From Hyphomonadaceae bacterium UBA5336 (GTDB lineage: Bacteria; Pseudomonadota; Alphaproteobacteria; Caulobacterales; Hyphomonadaceae), in contig DHQO01000011.1 of the NCBI GenBank assembly GCA_002408125.1, positions 1 to 64,000 of the forward strand: DNA of 64,000 nucleotides, written 5' to 3'. Shown here piece by piece: positions 1-8,685 of the stretch. The notes under the pieces are model-generated. The model did no database searches. It was not told the origin of the DNA and saw only the letters and a list, made by a program, of their open reading frames with translations. How positions within the stretch are numbered: position 1 is the first letter of the stretch; each line of letters starts with the position of its first letter. A program made the position numbers and the translations under genes.

Positions 1-1473
1 GCCGACCTGTTCGAGACCTATGCGGTGACCATCGTGGCCACCATGGTGCTCGGCGCGATCTATTTCGCCAATGCGAGCTATCTCGGAGCGATCATGATCC
101 TGCCGCTGGCGATCTGCGCGGTGTGCATTTTCGCCTCTATTGTCGGCACCTTCTTCGTGCGCCTGTCGCCGGGGTCGACCAATGTCATGGGCGCGCTCTA
201 CAAGGGGCTTGCCGCGACCGGCGTGATCTCTCTCATCCTGATCGCCATCGTCATGTATTCGGTGCTGCCGAATGGTTGGGGTGAGCTGGAGGGCGCGGGT
301 GAGGCGCTCGGCCTGATGGAGCGCTCGGGCGGTCCGGCCAGCGTGACGGGTCTGGACCTGTTCGGCTGTGCTGCGATGGGCCTCATCGTGACGGGGCTGA
401 TTGTCTGGATCACCGAGTACTACACCTCCACGGCTTTCCGCCCGGTGCGCTCGGTGGCGCTGGCCTCCCAGTCCGGCCACGGCACGAACGTCATCCAGGG
501 CCTGGCGGTCTCGCTTGAGTCCACGGCCCTGCCGGCGCTGACCATCATTGTCGGGATCCTGGTGACCTATAACCTTGCCGGCCTGTTCGGCATCGCGATT
601 GCCACCACCGCCATGCTGGCGTTGGCCGGCATCATCGTGGCGCTGGATGCCTTCGGCCCGGTTACCGACAATGCCGGCGGGATCGCGGAGATGGCCGAGT
701 TGCCGTCTTCGGTGCGCGACACCACCGATACGCTGGACGCGGTGGGCAACACCACCAAGGCCGTGACCAAGGGCTATGCCATCGGCTCGGCCGGGCTCGG
801 CGCGCTGGTGCTGTTTGCCGCCTATACCGAGGACATCAAATACTTCGCCGCGCACACGACCGGCGCGCTGGAAGGCGTCGTGGTGAACTTCTCGCTGTCC
901 AACCCCTATGTGGTGGTCGGTCTGCTGTTCGGTGGCCTGCTGCCGAACCTGTTCGGTGGCATGTCGATGATGGCGGTGGGCCGTGCGGCCCAGTCGGTCG
1001 TGGTCGAGGTGCGTCGTCAGTTCCGCGAGATCCCCGGCATCATGGAGGGCGAGAACCGTCCCGACTATGGCAAGGCGGTCGACATCCTCACCCAGGCGGC
1101 GATCAAGGAGATGATCGTGCCCTCGCTCCTGCCGGTGCTCTCGCCGATCGTGCTGTTCGTGATTGCCTGGCTGATCGGCGGTCTCGCCGCGGGCCTGGCC
1201 GCCGTCGGTGCCATGCTGCTCGGCGTGATTGTCACCGGTCTCTTCATCGCCATCTCGATGACATCGGGCGGCGGGGCCTGGGACAATGCCAAGAAATATA
1301 TCGAGGACGGCCATCATGGCGGCAAGGGCTCTGAGGCCCACAAGGCGGCTGTGACCGGCGACACGGTGGGCGATCCTTACAAGGACACCTCCGGCCCGGC
1401 CGTGAACCCGATGATCAAGATCACCAATATCGTGGCCCTGCTCATGCTGGCCGTGGTGGCGGGCGGCCACTAG
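1..1473 (+). CDS. hppA: K+-insensitive H+-translocating inorganic pyrophosphatase, C-terminal 490 residues (5' truncated by window edge)
   Basis: Membrane pyrophosphatase that couples PPi hydrolysis to proton export across the inner membrane. The reading frame is open from base 1, so the start lies upstream; the family is about 700 residues and roughly 490 are present. Many hydrophobic helices alternate with the conserved acidic motif DAFGPVTDNAGGIAEM. In the following motif GNTTKAVTKG, Lys (codon 757-759) and Thr (766-768) occupy the two positions that separate the K+-independent class (Lys/Thr) from the K+-dependent class (Ala/Gly), so the potassium-independent type is inferred. A strong terminator follows directly. 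Identity is secure; ion specificity is inference from family knowledge. Confidence 0.96.
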   Translation, partial: ADLFETYAVTIVATMVLGAIYFANASYLGAIMILPLAICAVCIFASIVGTFFVRLSPGSTNVMGALYKGLAATGVISLILIAIVMYSVLPNGWGELEGAGEALGLMERSGGPASVTGLDLFGCAAMGLIVTGLIVWITEYYTSTAFRPVRSVALASQSGHGTNVIQGLAVSLESTALPALTIIVGILVTYNLAGLFGIAIATTAMLALAGIIVALDAFGPVTDNAGGIAEMAELPSSVRDTTDTLDAVGNTTKAVTKGYAIGSAGLGALVLFAAYTEDIKYFAAHTTGALEGVVVNFSLSNPYVVVGLLFGGLLPNLFGGMSMMAVGRAAQSVVVEVRRQFREIPGIMEGENRPDYGKAVDILTQAAIKEMIVPSLLPVLSPIVLFVIAWLIGGLAAGLAAVGAMLLGVIVTGLFIAISMTSGGGAWDNAKKYIEDGHHGGKGSEAHKAAVTGDTVGDPYKDTSGPAVNPMIKITNIVALLMLAVVAGGH

Positions 1474-1500
1474 GCCGGATCCTGAAACACAAAAATCTGG

Positions 1501-1535
1501 CCGCCCCGGAGTTTCCGCTTCGGGGCGGTTTTCTT
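1501..1535 (+). terminator. Rho-independent terminator of hppA
   Basis: Stem CCGCCCCG (1501-1508) pairs with CGGGGCGG (1521-1528) around a 12-base loop and is followed by TTTTCTT. It lies 28 bases after the hppA stop codon and before the ribosome binding site of the next gene. Confidence 0.9.
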
Positions 1536-1575
1536 ATATCCGCACAGAGTCCGAGAGAGGCCGAGGAGGCACAGC

Positions 1576-2085
1576 ATGATCAGTCCCGCCCACGTCCAGA
1601 CCATGGCGCGCTACAATGCCTGGCAGAACGGGTCGATCTTCGCGGCGGCGGCGAGCCTGCCGGAAGAGGAACTGGCGCGCGACCGCGGTGCCTTTTTCGG
1701 CTCCATCCTGGGCACTCTCAATCACCTGCTCTGGGGCGACGGTATGTGGATGAGCCGGTTTTCCGACACCGTGACCAAACCGGAACTGGCCATGCGCGAC
1801 TCGCTCGACAGGTTCGCCAGCCTGGAGACGTTGCGCCCGCCGCGCGATGCGATGGATCACGCCATCATCGAATGGGCCAATGGGACAACTGCCGACTGGC
1901 TCGCAGGCGACCTTTCCTGGTATTCCGGTGCAGCCCGGCGCGACATGGTCAATCCGGCCTGGTTCTGCGTCACGCATTTCTTCAATCACCAGACCCATCA
2001 TCGCGGGCAGGTCCATGCAATGCTGACCGCAGCTGGCGCGAAACCGGACGATACCGACCTCTTCCTGATGCCTGCTTCGAACTAG
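1576..2085 (+). CDS. DinB family protein
   Basis: A 169-residue soluble protein of the DinB/YfiT four-helix-bundle family, whose members bind a divalent metal through three histidines; some act as thiol-dependent transferases, most are uncharacterised. The expected pattern is visible: a histidine in LNHLLWGD near residue 50 and the C-terminal HFFNHQTHHRGQ with the other ligands. The length is typical. The start is fixed by a GAGGAGG ribosome binding site six bases upstream. It stands alone after the hppA terminator and before tRNA-Glu. The substrate cannot be told from sequence. Confidence 0.88.
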   Translation: MISPAHVQTMARYNAWQNGSIFAAAASLPEEELARDRGAFFGSILGTLNHLLWGDGMWMSRFSDTVTKPELAMRDSLDRFASLETLRPPRDAMDHAIIEWANGTTADWLAGDLSWYSGAARRDMVNPAWFCVTHFFNHQTHHRGQVHAMLTAAGAKPDDTDLFLMPASN

Positions 2086-2211
2086 CCACAGGCAGGGATT
2101 TACCCGCGAAATCCTGCTTGCGGCATAATCCGTGTGCCGCGCTGCAATCTGCGCAAAAGGATGCTTGCCAGCGCCCGCCTGCCTCGCTATATCGCGCGTT
2201 CCAACCGCAGT

Positions 2212-2286
2212 GCTCCCTTCGTCTATCGGTTAGGACGCCAGGTTTTCAACCTGGAAAGAGGGGTTCGATTCCCCTAGGGAGTGCCA
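2212..2286 (+). tRNA. tRNA-Glu (anticodon UUC)
   Basis: The full cloverleaf folds in 75 bases with an encoded CCA end. The acceptor stem GCTCCCT/AGGGAGT closes with a G-U pair. The anticodon stem CCAGG/CCTGG flanks loop TTTTCAA with anticodon TTC at 2245-2247. The T-arm contains GGTTCGATTCC. Confidence 0.97.
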
Positions 2287-2371
2287 CGGTTGAACTTCGG
2301 GCACTGCGCTTCAGTCTCCCTTAAAACCTGTCATGGTAACCGGTGGATCAAGCATCTATCGGACTGTTTTC

Positions 2372-3421
2372 ATGCCCTCTGCCACCCAACCCAGCCTGAC
2401 CCTGTCGCCCAGCCGCCTGTTTACAAGATGGCTTGCCGACCAGGGCACCAGCCTGGCGTTTACCACCTACCAGGCGGGCAAGCTGTTCTTCATCGGGCTG
2501 ACCGAGGCCGGCGAAATGACGGTGTTCGAGCGCACCTTCGACCGGCCGATGGGGCTGGCGCGCGACGGCGACACATTGTGGCTCGCCACGCGCTACCAGC
2601 TCTGGCGGTTCGAGAACTTCCTGTCGTCCGGCCAGACCCAGAACGGCTATGACGCGCTCTATGTGCCGCTGGAGGGGCGCACCACCGGCGATGTGGATAT
2701 CCACGATGTCGGCATCGGCGAGGATGGACGCCCGCGTTTTGTCGTCACCCGCTTCAACTCGATTGCGGAACTGGATGACCGTGGCAGTTTCCGCCCGCTC
2801 TGGCGCCCGCCCTTCATCGACCGGCTGGCGGCCGAGGATCGCTGTCACCTCAACGGCATGGCCATGAAAGAGGGCACGCCGCGCTATGCCAGCGCTGTGG
2901 CGCCGACAAACCTCGTCGAGGCCTGGCGCGACCGGCGCCGCGATGGCGGCATTGTTCTGGATGTTGCTTCCGGTGAGATCGTCGCCAGCGGCCTGTCCAT
3001 GCCTCATTCCCCGCGCCTGCATCGTGGCGAGCTCTATCTTCTCAATGCCGGCTCGGGCGAGTTCGGCCGCGTCGACCTTGCAACCGGCGCCTTCCAGCCC
3101 ATCGCCTTCTGCCGCGGCTTCCTGCGCGGCCTGACGCTGGTTGGAAATTATGCAGTGGTCGGCGCCTCGCTGCCGCGCAACGCCACCGCCTTTGAAGGGT
3201 TGGCCGTGCAGGAGCGGCTCGACAAGGAAGGCATCGGCGCGAAATGCGGACTCTCGGTGGTCAATCTCACCACGGGCGATGTGGAGCACACGCTGCACAT
3301 TGAGGGGATTGTCGAGGAGCTCTATGACGTGGTCGCGCTGGAAGGCGTGCGCCAGCCCATGGCGCTTGGCTTTCGCAGCCAGGAAATACACCACGCGCTG
3401 AAACTTACAGCCGGCACCTGA
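2372..3421 (+). CDS. TIGR03032 family protein
   Basis: A 349-residue protein recognised from its N-terminal block (TTYQAGKLFFIG, then RPMGLA and LWLATRYQLW) as a TIGR03032 member. These are uncharacterised proteins with beta-propeller-like repeats, often found near secreted or repeat proteins. Later blocks MPHSPR and GFLRGL are consistent with the family. No signal peptide or membrane segment is seen. An in-frame ATG at 2333 would add 13 residues; neither start has a good ribosome binding site, and I prefer 2372 because the family homology begins just after it. The molecular function is unknown. Confidence 0.82.
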   Translation: MPSATQPSLTLSPSRLFTRWLADQGTSLAFTTYQAGKLFFIGLTEAGEMTVFERTFDRPMGLARDGDTLWLATRYQLWRFENFLSSGQTQNGYDALYVPLEGRTTGDVDIHDVGIGEDGRPRFVVTRFNSIAELDDRGSFRPLWRPPFIDRLAAEDRCHLNGMAMKEGTPRYASAVAPTNLVEAWRDRRRDGGIVLDVASGEIVASGLSMPHSPRLHRGELYLLNAGSGEFGRVDLATGAFQPIAFCRGFLRGLTLVGNYAVVGASLPRNATAFEGLAVQERLDKEGIGAKCGLSVVNLTTGDVEHTLHIEGIVEELYDVVALEGVRQPMALGFRSQEIHHALKLTAGT

Positions 3422-3560
3422 CCTGATTACAACTTAGGCACGCACAAACCGAATCAAAATACAAGCCCAACCTTTCAAAGAATTCACAGCGATCGGCTCG
3501 TCCGTCCCGTGACAAATTTTCTTGGCGGTTTTAACTAGTAAGCCGCTGGGGAAATTTTGG

Positions 3561-4091
3561 ATGATGACTCAACCTGCTGAGGAAAATCGCGGCGTGGACC
3601 CGCAATCGGTCCGCGTGATTGGACGGATTAAGTGGTTCGACCAGGCCAAGGGCTATGGATTCGTGGTCAGCGAGTCCGCCCAGGGCGTGCAGATCTCGAC
3701 CGATATTCTCCTCCATGTCAGTTGCCTGAAAGGCTATGGCGAGGCCCATGCCGATGAAGATGCGCGCATTGTCTGCGACGCGGTCGAACGTGAGCGTGGC
3801 TGGCAGGTGGTCCATATCATCGAGATGGACCGGCCACGCGCCGTTGTTGCCCGTGAGAGCGGCGCCCCCCCAGAACTCGAACCGGTAATCGTGAAATGGT
3901 TCAACCGCACGCGCGGTTATGGCTTCGTCAACCGCGCCGGCGAGACCGAGGACATCTTCATCCACGCCACGGTTCTGCGGCCGGCCGGGATCGAGGAAGT
4001 TGAACCGGGCCAGCGTTTGCTCGCTGCGGTCGAGAATGGCTCCAAGGGTGCCCATATTTCGATGGTCCAGCTCACCGACCGCGAGGACTGA
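3561..4091 (+). CDS. Two-domain cold-shock protein (CspA-like, tandem CSD)
   Basis: A nucleic-acid-binding protein of 176 residues with two OB-fold cold-shock domains. The first has GRIKWFDQAKGYGFV (about residues 22-36) with RNP1-like KGYGFV; the second has VKWFNRTRGYGFV (about 112-124) and the RNP2-like DIFIH. Tandem cold-shock proteins are common in alphaproteobacteria and act as RNA chaperones or transcript regulators. A TTG at 3522 would extend the frame, but ATG 3561 has GGGGAAA upstream and is a better start. The 139-base AT-rich leader before it (3422-3560) contains no other gene and may carry the promoter and regulatory 5' UTR. Confidence 0.9.
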   Translation: MMTQPAEENRGVDPQSVRVIGRIKWFDQAKGYGFVVSESAQGVQISTDILLHVSCLKGYGEAHADEDARIVCDAVERERGWQVVHIIEMDRPRAVVARESGAPPELEPVIVKWFNRTRGYGFVNRAGETEDIFIHATVLRPAGIEEVEPGQRLLAAVENGSKGAHISMVQLTDRED

Positions 4092-4160
4092 GCGCGAAAT
4101 TGCGCAGGACCCGTGCGAATTTCGGTTGAGCCGGTATCGGCAGGCGGCTAATCCACTGTC

Positions 4161-4649
4161 ATGACCCGTTCCCTGATCCCCGCGGCGCTGGCCGGCCTGT
4201 GCATTGTTTCCGCGTATCTTCTTCCAGCCGCGGCCCAGGAAGCGGCCCAGCCGACCCTGGAGCAGTCCGAGCTCACCATCGATACCGGCGATGCGACCCA
4301 TGTCTTCACCGTGGAGCTTGCCAATGACCGCGAGGAAATCGCGACGGGCATGATGTTCCGCACCGAAATGGCGCCCGATGCCGGCATGCTGTTCGATCTC
4401 GGCGATCCGCGCCCGGTGACCTTCTACATGAAGAATACGCTGATCCCGCTGGACATGCTGTTCCTGGATACCGAGGGCGAGATCCTCGCCATCGCCGAAA
4501 ATGCCGAACCGCTGTCCCTGCGCCTGGTCGATCCGGGCGTCGCCGTGAAGGCCGTTCTGGAGATCAATGGCGGTCTCAGCCAGCAGCTCGGCATCGAGCC
4601 GGGCGATGAGATCATTCACCCCTTGTTTGCCTCCGATGGAGCTGAGTGA
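4161..4649 (+). CDS. DUF192 domain secreted protein
   Basis: A 162-residue exported protein of unknown function. The N-terminus is a typical signal peptide (positively charged start, hydrophobic core, cleavage after AAAQ near residue 25). The DUF192 signature follows: REEIATGMMFRTEM and the block RPVTFYMKNTLIPLDMLFLD. It sits between the cold-shock gene and a thioesterase whose start overlaps its end by 14 bases, suggesting co-expression. A hairpin with arms CGAAATT (4095-4101) and AATTTCG (4118-4124) lies in the gap after the cold-shock gene and may attenuate read-through. Confidence 0.9.
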   Translation: MTRSLIPAALAGLCIVSAYLLPAAAQEAAQPTLEQSELTIDTGDATHVFTVELANDREEIATGMMFRTEMAPDAGMLFDLGDPRPVTFYMKNTLIPLDMLFLDTEGEILAIAENAEPLSLRLVDPGVAVKAVLEINGGLSQQLGIEPGDEIIHPLFASDGAE

Positions 4650-5076
4650 GTCCGGTCTGGTCCCGCCCGGCTTTTCACTCGCGCAGACCCGCGGCAAGTT
4701 CACCACCCATAACGGCCCGGTCTACCGCGCCGATGGCGCGGGCGATGTGCGCTCCGGCATCCGCATTCTCGACCGGCATTGCAACGGTATGGGCTTCCTG
4801 CACGGGGGCATGGCCGCGGCCTTTTCCGACAGCGCGCTGGCCTGGGCGGTGTGGGACGCCACCGGACGCATGTCCGTGACCCTGAAGCTGACCATGGCCT
4901 ATCTCGACGTGGTGCGCGAAGGCGAATGGCTGGAGGCCCGCCCGCAGGTCGACGGCGTCCATGATGGCATGGTGCATGTGCACGCAAGGCTCATTGCCGG
5001 CGATGGTGTGTGCGAGGGCAGGGCGGCCGGGCGCGCCGATGCGGTGTTCCGTCTGCTGCGCCGCCGGCCGTCCTGA
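4636..5076 (+). CDS. PaaI family hotdog-fold acyl-CoA thioesterase
   Basis: A 146-residue hotdog-fold protein of the PaaI/4HBT group, which hydrolyses acyl- or aryl-CoA thioesters in the cytosol. The diagnostic CNGMGFLHGGMAAAFSDSA holds the HGG motif and the following acidic residue expected at the active site. The ATG lies inside the end of the DUF192 gene (14-base overlap), implying translational coupling. Tandem tRNA and NDUFS4-like genes follow. The natural substrate cannot be deduced. Confidence 0.87.
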   Translation: MELSESGLVPPGFSLAQTRGKFTTHNGPVYRADGAGDVRSGIRILDRHCNGMGFLHGGMAAAFSDSALAWAVWDATGRMSVTLKLTMAYLDVVREGEWLEARPQVDGVHDGMVHVHARLIAGDGVCEGRAAGRADAVFRLLRRRPS

Positions 5077-5138
5077 TTTACACCCTGCGTCAGAGAAGGA
5101 CTTGCAGCGCGGGCCGGCTTGTCAGATATGGAGGGCTT

Positions 5139-5215
<77 letters not shown>

Positions 5216-5238
5216 TTCATTCGCCTGGAGGGAAGGCC

Positions 5239-5541
5239 ATGGACGCACGTATCTACAAGCCGAGCCGGTCGCAGATGCAATCGGGCCGCGCCAAGACGCG
5301 CCATTGGGTACTGGAATTCCTCGGCGGCAAGCGCACCACCGATCCGCTGATGGGCTGGACCAGCATTGACGACACGGCCGGCCAGGTGCGCCTGGAGTTC
5401 GACACCCGCGAGCAGGCGATCGAATATGCCCGCCGCGCCGGCCTCAATTTCCAGGTCGAGGAAGCGCGCGAGCCGAAACGGCTGGTGAAATCCTATTCCG
5501 AAAATTTTGCCGCCGACCGCAAGCGCCCCTGGACCCACTAG
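5239..5541 (+). CDS. ETC complex I subunit, NDUFS4-like (18 kDa accessory subunit)
   Basis: A 100-residue homologue of the mitochondrial NDUFS4 accessory subunit of NADH:ubiquinone oxidoreductase, found in alphaproteobacteria as a small cytosolic-face subunit. Visible signature blocks are ARIYKPSRSQMQSG, HWVLEF, PLMGWT, then FDTREQAIEYARR, and the C-terminal YSENFAADRKRPWTH. ATG 5239 follows a strong GGAGGGAAGG site. It is flanked by tRNA-Pro and tRNA-Arg. Longer frames starting inside the tRNA are not credible. Confidence 0.92.
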   Translation: MDARIYKPSRSQMQSGRAKTRHWVLEFLGGKRTTDPLMGWTSIDDTAGQVRLEFDTREQAIEYARRAGLNFQVEEAREPKRLVKSYSENFAADRKRPWTH

Positions 5542-5569
5542 GCCCGGCGCCCCGCGCACCAGCCCTCAA

Positions 5570-5646
5570 GGCCCCTTAGCTCAACTGGATAGAGCACCGG
5601 ACTTCTAATCCGACGGTTGCAGGTTCGAGTCCTGCAGGGGTCGCCA
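5570..5646 (+). tRNA. tRNA-Arg (anticodon UCU)
   Basis: A 77-base cloverleaf with acceptor GGCCCCT/AGGGGTC (one G-U pair), anticodon loop CTTCTAA (anticodon TCT at 5604-5606), T-arm CAGGTTCGAGTCCTG and an encoded CCA. The outermost anticodon-stem pair is a C-A mismatch; the other four pair. Confidence 0.96.
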
Positions 5647-5730
5647 CTGGGTCGATAAGCCAGGCTATTCCATTGAGAGGCGGCCTGTTTCCCGGCCTTG
5701 CCTCACAGCGTGCACCTGCAGGAAAGCCTT

Positions 5731-5762
5731 GCCCGCCGCACGCGGGGAGGGGTGCGGCGGGC
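5731..5762 (-). terminator. Probable terminator of the cysD-cysN/C operon
   Basis: A perfect 10-base inverted repeat, GCCCGCCGCA (5731-5740) with TGCGGCGGGC (5753-5762) around a 12-base loop, lies six bases past the cysN/C stop. The T-tract on the minus strand is poor (AAGGCTTTCC), so this may be a weak or factor-assisted terminator. Confidence 0.6.
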
Positions 5763-5767
5763 CCGGA

Positions 5768-7693
5768 TCATTTCAGGGGCATGATCTTGCGGATGATGTA
5801 GTCCGCAGCATCCGCGGCTGACATCTCTGCGGTATTGATCCGGATTTCCGGATTGAGCGGTGCCTCATACGGGCTGTCGATGCCGGTGAAGTTCTTCAGC
5901 TTGCCTTCGCGGGCCTTCCTGTAGAGGCCTTTCACGTCACGCGCTTCGGCCACTTCCAGGGGCGTGTCGATGAAGACCTCGATGAAGACATGGTCCTCCA
6001 GCATGTCGCGCACCATCTGGCGTTCGGCGCGGAAGGGGCTGATGAAGGCGGTGAGCACGATGAGGCCGGCATCGGTCATCAGCTTGGCGACCTCGCCGAC
6101 GCGCCGGATATTCTCGATGCGGTCTGCTTCGGTAAAGCCAAGGTCCCGGTTCAGCCCGTGGCGGACATTGTCGCCATCGAGCAGGAAAGTGTGCCGGTTC
6201 ATCAGGTTGAGGCGGGTTTCCACCTCATTGGCGATGGTTGACTTGCCCGATCCGGACAGGCCGGTGAACCACAGGACGCGCGGCGTCTGGTTCTTCATCG
6301 CCGCATGATCCTCGCGGCTGATCGTGGTCGGCTGCCAGTGGACATTCTGTGAGCGGCGAAGGCTGAAATGCAGCATGCCGGCCGCGACAGTCGCGTTGGT
6401 CGCCTTGTCGATCAGGATAAAGCCGCCCAGGGTCTGGTTGTCGGAATAGGGTTCGAAGACGACAGGCTTGTCCGTGAGCACCTCTGTGACACCGATCTCG
6501 TTCAGAGACAGGGTCTTGGTGGCCAGATGCTCCATCGTGTTGACGTTGATCTCGTATTTCGGCTGCTGCACCGATGCCGAGACCATCTGCGTTCCAAGCT
6601 TCAGCCAGTAGCTGCGGCCGACATGGAGGTTCTCGTCATTCAGCCAGATGACCGTGGCCTCGAACTGGTCGGCAACCTGCGGCGGGTCATCGGAGGTCGC
6701 CAGGACGTTCCCGCGCGAACAGTCGATTTCATCGACCAGGGTCAGCGTGACGGGTTGTCCCGCGATGGCCCGGTCAAGCTCGCCATCGAATGTGACGATG
6801 GATTTGACCGTGCTTGTCTTGCCCGAGGGCAGGACGCGGACAGGGTCGCCCGGCCGGACGGTGCCCGAGGAGATCAGGCCGGAAAAGCCGCGGAAGTCGA
6901 GATTGGGGCGGTTGACCCATTGCACCGGCATGCGGAACGGCTTTTCAGCCGCTGCATCGGTGTTGACTTCCACTGTCTCAAGGTGATCGACGAGGCTGGA
7001 GCCGGTGTACCATGGTGTGTTCTCGGATGGCGCCGTGGTGATGTTGTCGCCCTTGAAGCCGGAAATCGGAATCGGGACAAAGTTCTCGATCCCAATCGAT
7101 TTTGCGAAGTCGGAATAGTCGGCAACGATCTTGTTGAAGACATCCTCGCTATAGTCGACCAGGTCCATCTTGTTCACGGCCAGGACGAAGTTCCGGATAC
7201 CCAGAAGGTGGCACAGATACGAATGCCGGCGTGTCTGCACGAGCACGCCCTTGCGCGCATCGATCAGGATCACGGCGAGGTCGGCGGTCGAGGCGCCGGT
7301 GACCATGTTGCGGGTATACTGTTCGTGGCCCGGGCAGTCCGCGACGATGAACTTGCGTTTCTCCGTATTGAAGAACCGATAGGCGACATCGATCGTGATG
7401 CCCTGTTCGCGCTCGGCGGCGAGGCCGTCGACCAGCAGGGCGAAGTCGATCTCCTGACCCTGGGTGCCCACGCGCTTGCTGTCGCTGTGCAGCGCGGCAA
7501 GCTGGTCTTCGAAAATCATCTTTGAATCGTAGAGCAGGCGGCCGATCAGCGTGGATTTGCCGTCATCGACACTGCCGCAGGTGATGAAGCGCAGCATCGT
7601 CTTGTGCTGGTGCTGGTCGAGATAGGCGTCGATATCCTCGGCGATGAGGGCGTCTGTCTTGTAGGCGGGTTCTGAGTTCTGCACGTCGTTCAT
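5768..7693 (-). CDS. cysN: Bifunctional sulfate adenylyltransferase subunit 1 / adenylylsulfate kinase
   Basis: A 641-residue fusion (CysNC/NodQ type). The N-terminal GTPase part has P-loop GSVDDGKST, G3 DCPGHEQY and G4 NKMD, and drives APS formation with CysD. The C-terminal part from about residue 465 is an APS kinase with GLSGSGKST, making PAPS. Together they activate sulfate for assimilation or for sulfation. The ATG overlaps the cysD stop by one base (TGATG), so the two are translationally coupled. No reductase or cysteine synthase genes accompany the pair here. The regulator transcribed divergently from cysD is a plausible controller. Confidence 0.97.
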   Translation of the reverse strand: MNDVQNSEPAYKTDALIAEDIDAYLDQHQHKTMLRFITCGSVDDGKSTLIGRLLYDSKMIFEDQLAALHSDSKRVGTQGQEIDFALLVDGLAAEREQGITIDVAYRFFNTEKRKFIVADCPGHEQYTRNMVTGASTADLAVILIDARKGVLVQTRRHSYLCHLLGIRNFVLAVNKMDLVDYSEDVFNKIVADYSDFAKSIGIENFVPIPISGFKGDNITTAPSENTPWYTGSSLVDHLETVEVNTDAAAEKPFRMPVQWVNRPNLDFRGFSGLISSGTVRPGDPVRVLPSGKTSTVKSIVTFDGELDRAIAGQPVTLTLVDEIDCSRGNVLATSDDPPQVADQFEATVIWLNDENLHVGRSYWLKLGTQMVSASVQQPKYEINVNTMEHLATKTLSLNEIGVTEVLTDKPVVFEPYSDNQTLGGFILIDKATNATVAAGMLHFSLRRSQNVHWQPTTISREDHAAMKNQTPRVLWFTGLSGSGKSTIANEVETRLNLMNRHTFLLDGDNVRHGLNRDLGFTEADRIENIRRVGEVAKLMTDAGLIVLTAFISPFRAERQMVRDMLEDHVFIEVFIDTPLEVAEARDVKGLYRKAREGKLKNFTGIDSPYEAPLNPEIRINTAEMSAADAADYIIRKIMPLK

Positions 7694-8604
7694 CAGAAGT
7701 ATCCCTCTTGTTTCTTTTTCTCCATGCCGGCGCCGCCCTCATCCTTGTCGATGACACGCCCCTGGCGTTCGCTGGTCGTGGTGAGCAGCGTTTCCTGGAT
7801 CACTTCGGACAGGGTGGAGGCCTCGCTCTCGACCGCGCCGGTCAGCGGGTAGCAGCCAAGCGTACGGAAGCGGATCGAGCGCATGACGGGCTCTTCGCCA
7901 TCCTGCAGCGGGAAGCGGTCATCGTCGACCATGAGCAGCATGCCGTCGCGCTCAACGGTCGGGCGTTTGTCGGCGAAATAGAGCGGCACGATGGGGATGC
8001 TTTCCAGCTGGATATATTGCCAGACATCCAGTTCGGTCCAGTTGCTGATGGGGAAGACGCGGATGCTCTCGCCCTTCTTCTTCTTCGCATTGTAGAGGTT
8101 CCACAGCTCCGGGCGCTGGTTCTTCGGGTCCCAGCCGTGCGATGCGGTGCGGAAGGAGAACATGCGCTCTTTCGCGCGGCTCTTTTCCTCGTCGCGACGG
8201 GCGCCACCGAAGGCCGCATCGAAACCGTATTTGTTGAGGGCCTGCTTGAGCCCTTCGGTTTTCCACATGTCGGTATGCAGCGGACCGTGATCGAACGGGT
8301 TGATCCCGCGCTCCTTGGCTTCGGGGTTCTGATAGACGATCAGATCCATGCCCGCCCGATCGGCCATCTGGTCGCGCAGCTCATACATCGCCTGAAACTT
8401 CCAGGTCGTGTCGACATGCATCAGCGGGAAGGGCGGCGGAGAGGGATAGAAGGCCTTGCGCGCCAGATGCAACATCACGGCGCTGTCCTTGCCAACGGAA
8501 TACAGCATGACCGGCTTTTCCGCTTCGGCGGCGACCTCACGAATGATGTGGATCGCTTCAGCCTCAAGACGCTGCAGGTGAGTTAGGGTTGCGAGTTCGC
8601 TCAT
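7693..8604 (-). CDS. cysD: Sulfate adenylyltransferase subunit 2
   Basis: The 303-residue ATP-pyrophosphatase subunit of ATP sulfurylase. Visible features are the PP-loop-like YSVGKDSAVMLHLARKA (about residues 35-51), HVDTTWKF, and the late block FRTLGCYPLTGA that is conserved in CysD. It acts with the GTPase half of CysN/C, encoded directly downstream. It is first in its operon. Its 81-base upstream region is shared with a LuxR-type gene and contains a palindrome at 8655-8672 that may control both directions. Confidence 0.97.
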   Translation of the reverse strand: MSELATLTHLQRLEAEAIHIIREVAAEAEKPVMLYSVGKDSAVMLHLARKAFYPSPPPFPLMHVDTTWKFQAMYELRDQMADRAGMDLIVYQNPEAKERGINPFDHGPLHTDMWKTEGLKQALNKYGFDAAFGGARRDEEKSRAKERMFSFRTASHGWDPKNQRPELWNLYNAKKKKGESIRVFPISNWTELDVWQYIQLESIPIVPLYFADKRPTVERDGMLLMVDDDRFPLQDGEEPVMRSIRFRTLGCYPLTGAVESEASTLSEVIQETLLTTTSERQGRVIDKDEGGAGMEKKKQEGYF

Positions 8605-8654
8605 GTCACGGTCTTCCTTTCGCGGGGCAACCTAAGGAAAACAAAAGAGTATGG

Positions 8655-8672
8655 ACCTCCCAAATGGGAGGT
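8655..8672. promoter_or_regulatory. Perfect palindrome (putative operator) between cysD and the LuxR-type regulator
   Basis: ACCTCCC (8655-8661) and GGGAGGT (8666-8672) are perfect inverted arms around AAAT. The site is 50 bases from the cysD start and 13 bases before the regulator's ATG, and its right arm could also act as that gene's Shine-Dalgarno sequence. An 18-base symmetric site is typical for a dimeric HTH regulator. Binding by the adjacent gene product is inference. Confidence 0.6.
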
Positions 8673-8685
8673 AGTATGGTCACGC

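Noticed and set aside
2348..3394. 348-codon minus-strand frame
   Set aside because: Mirror of the TIGR03032-family gene; no start signal.
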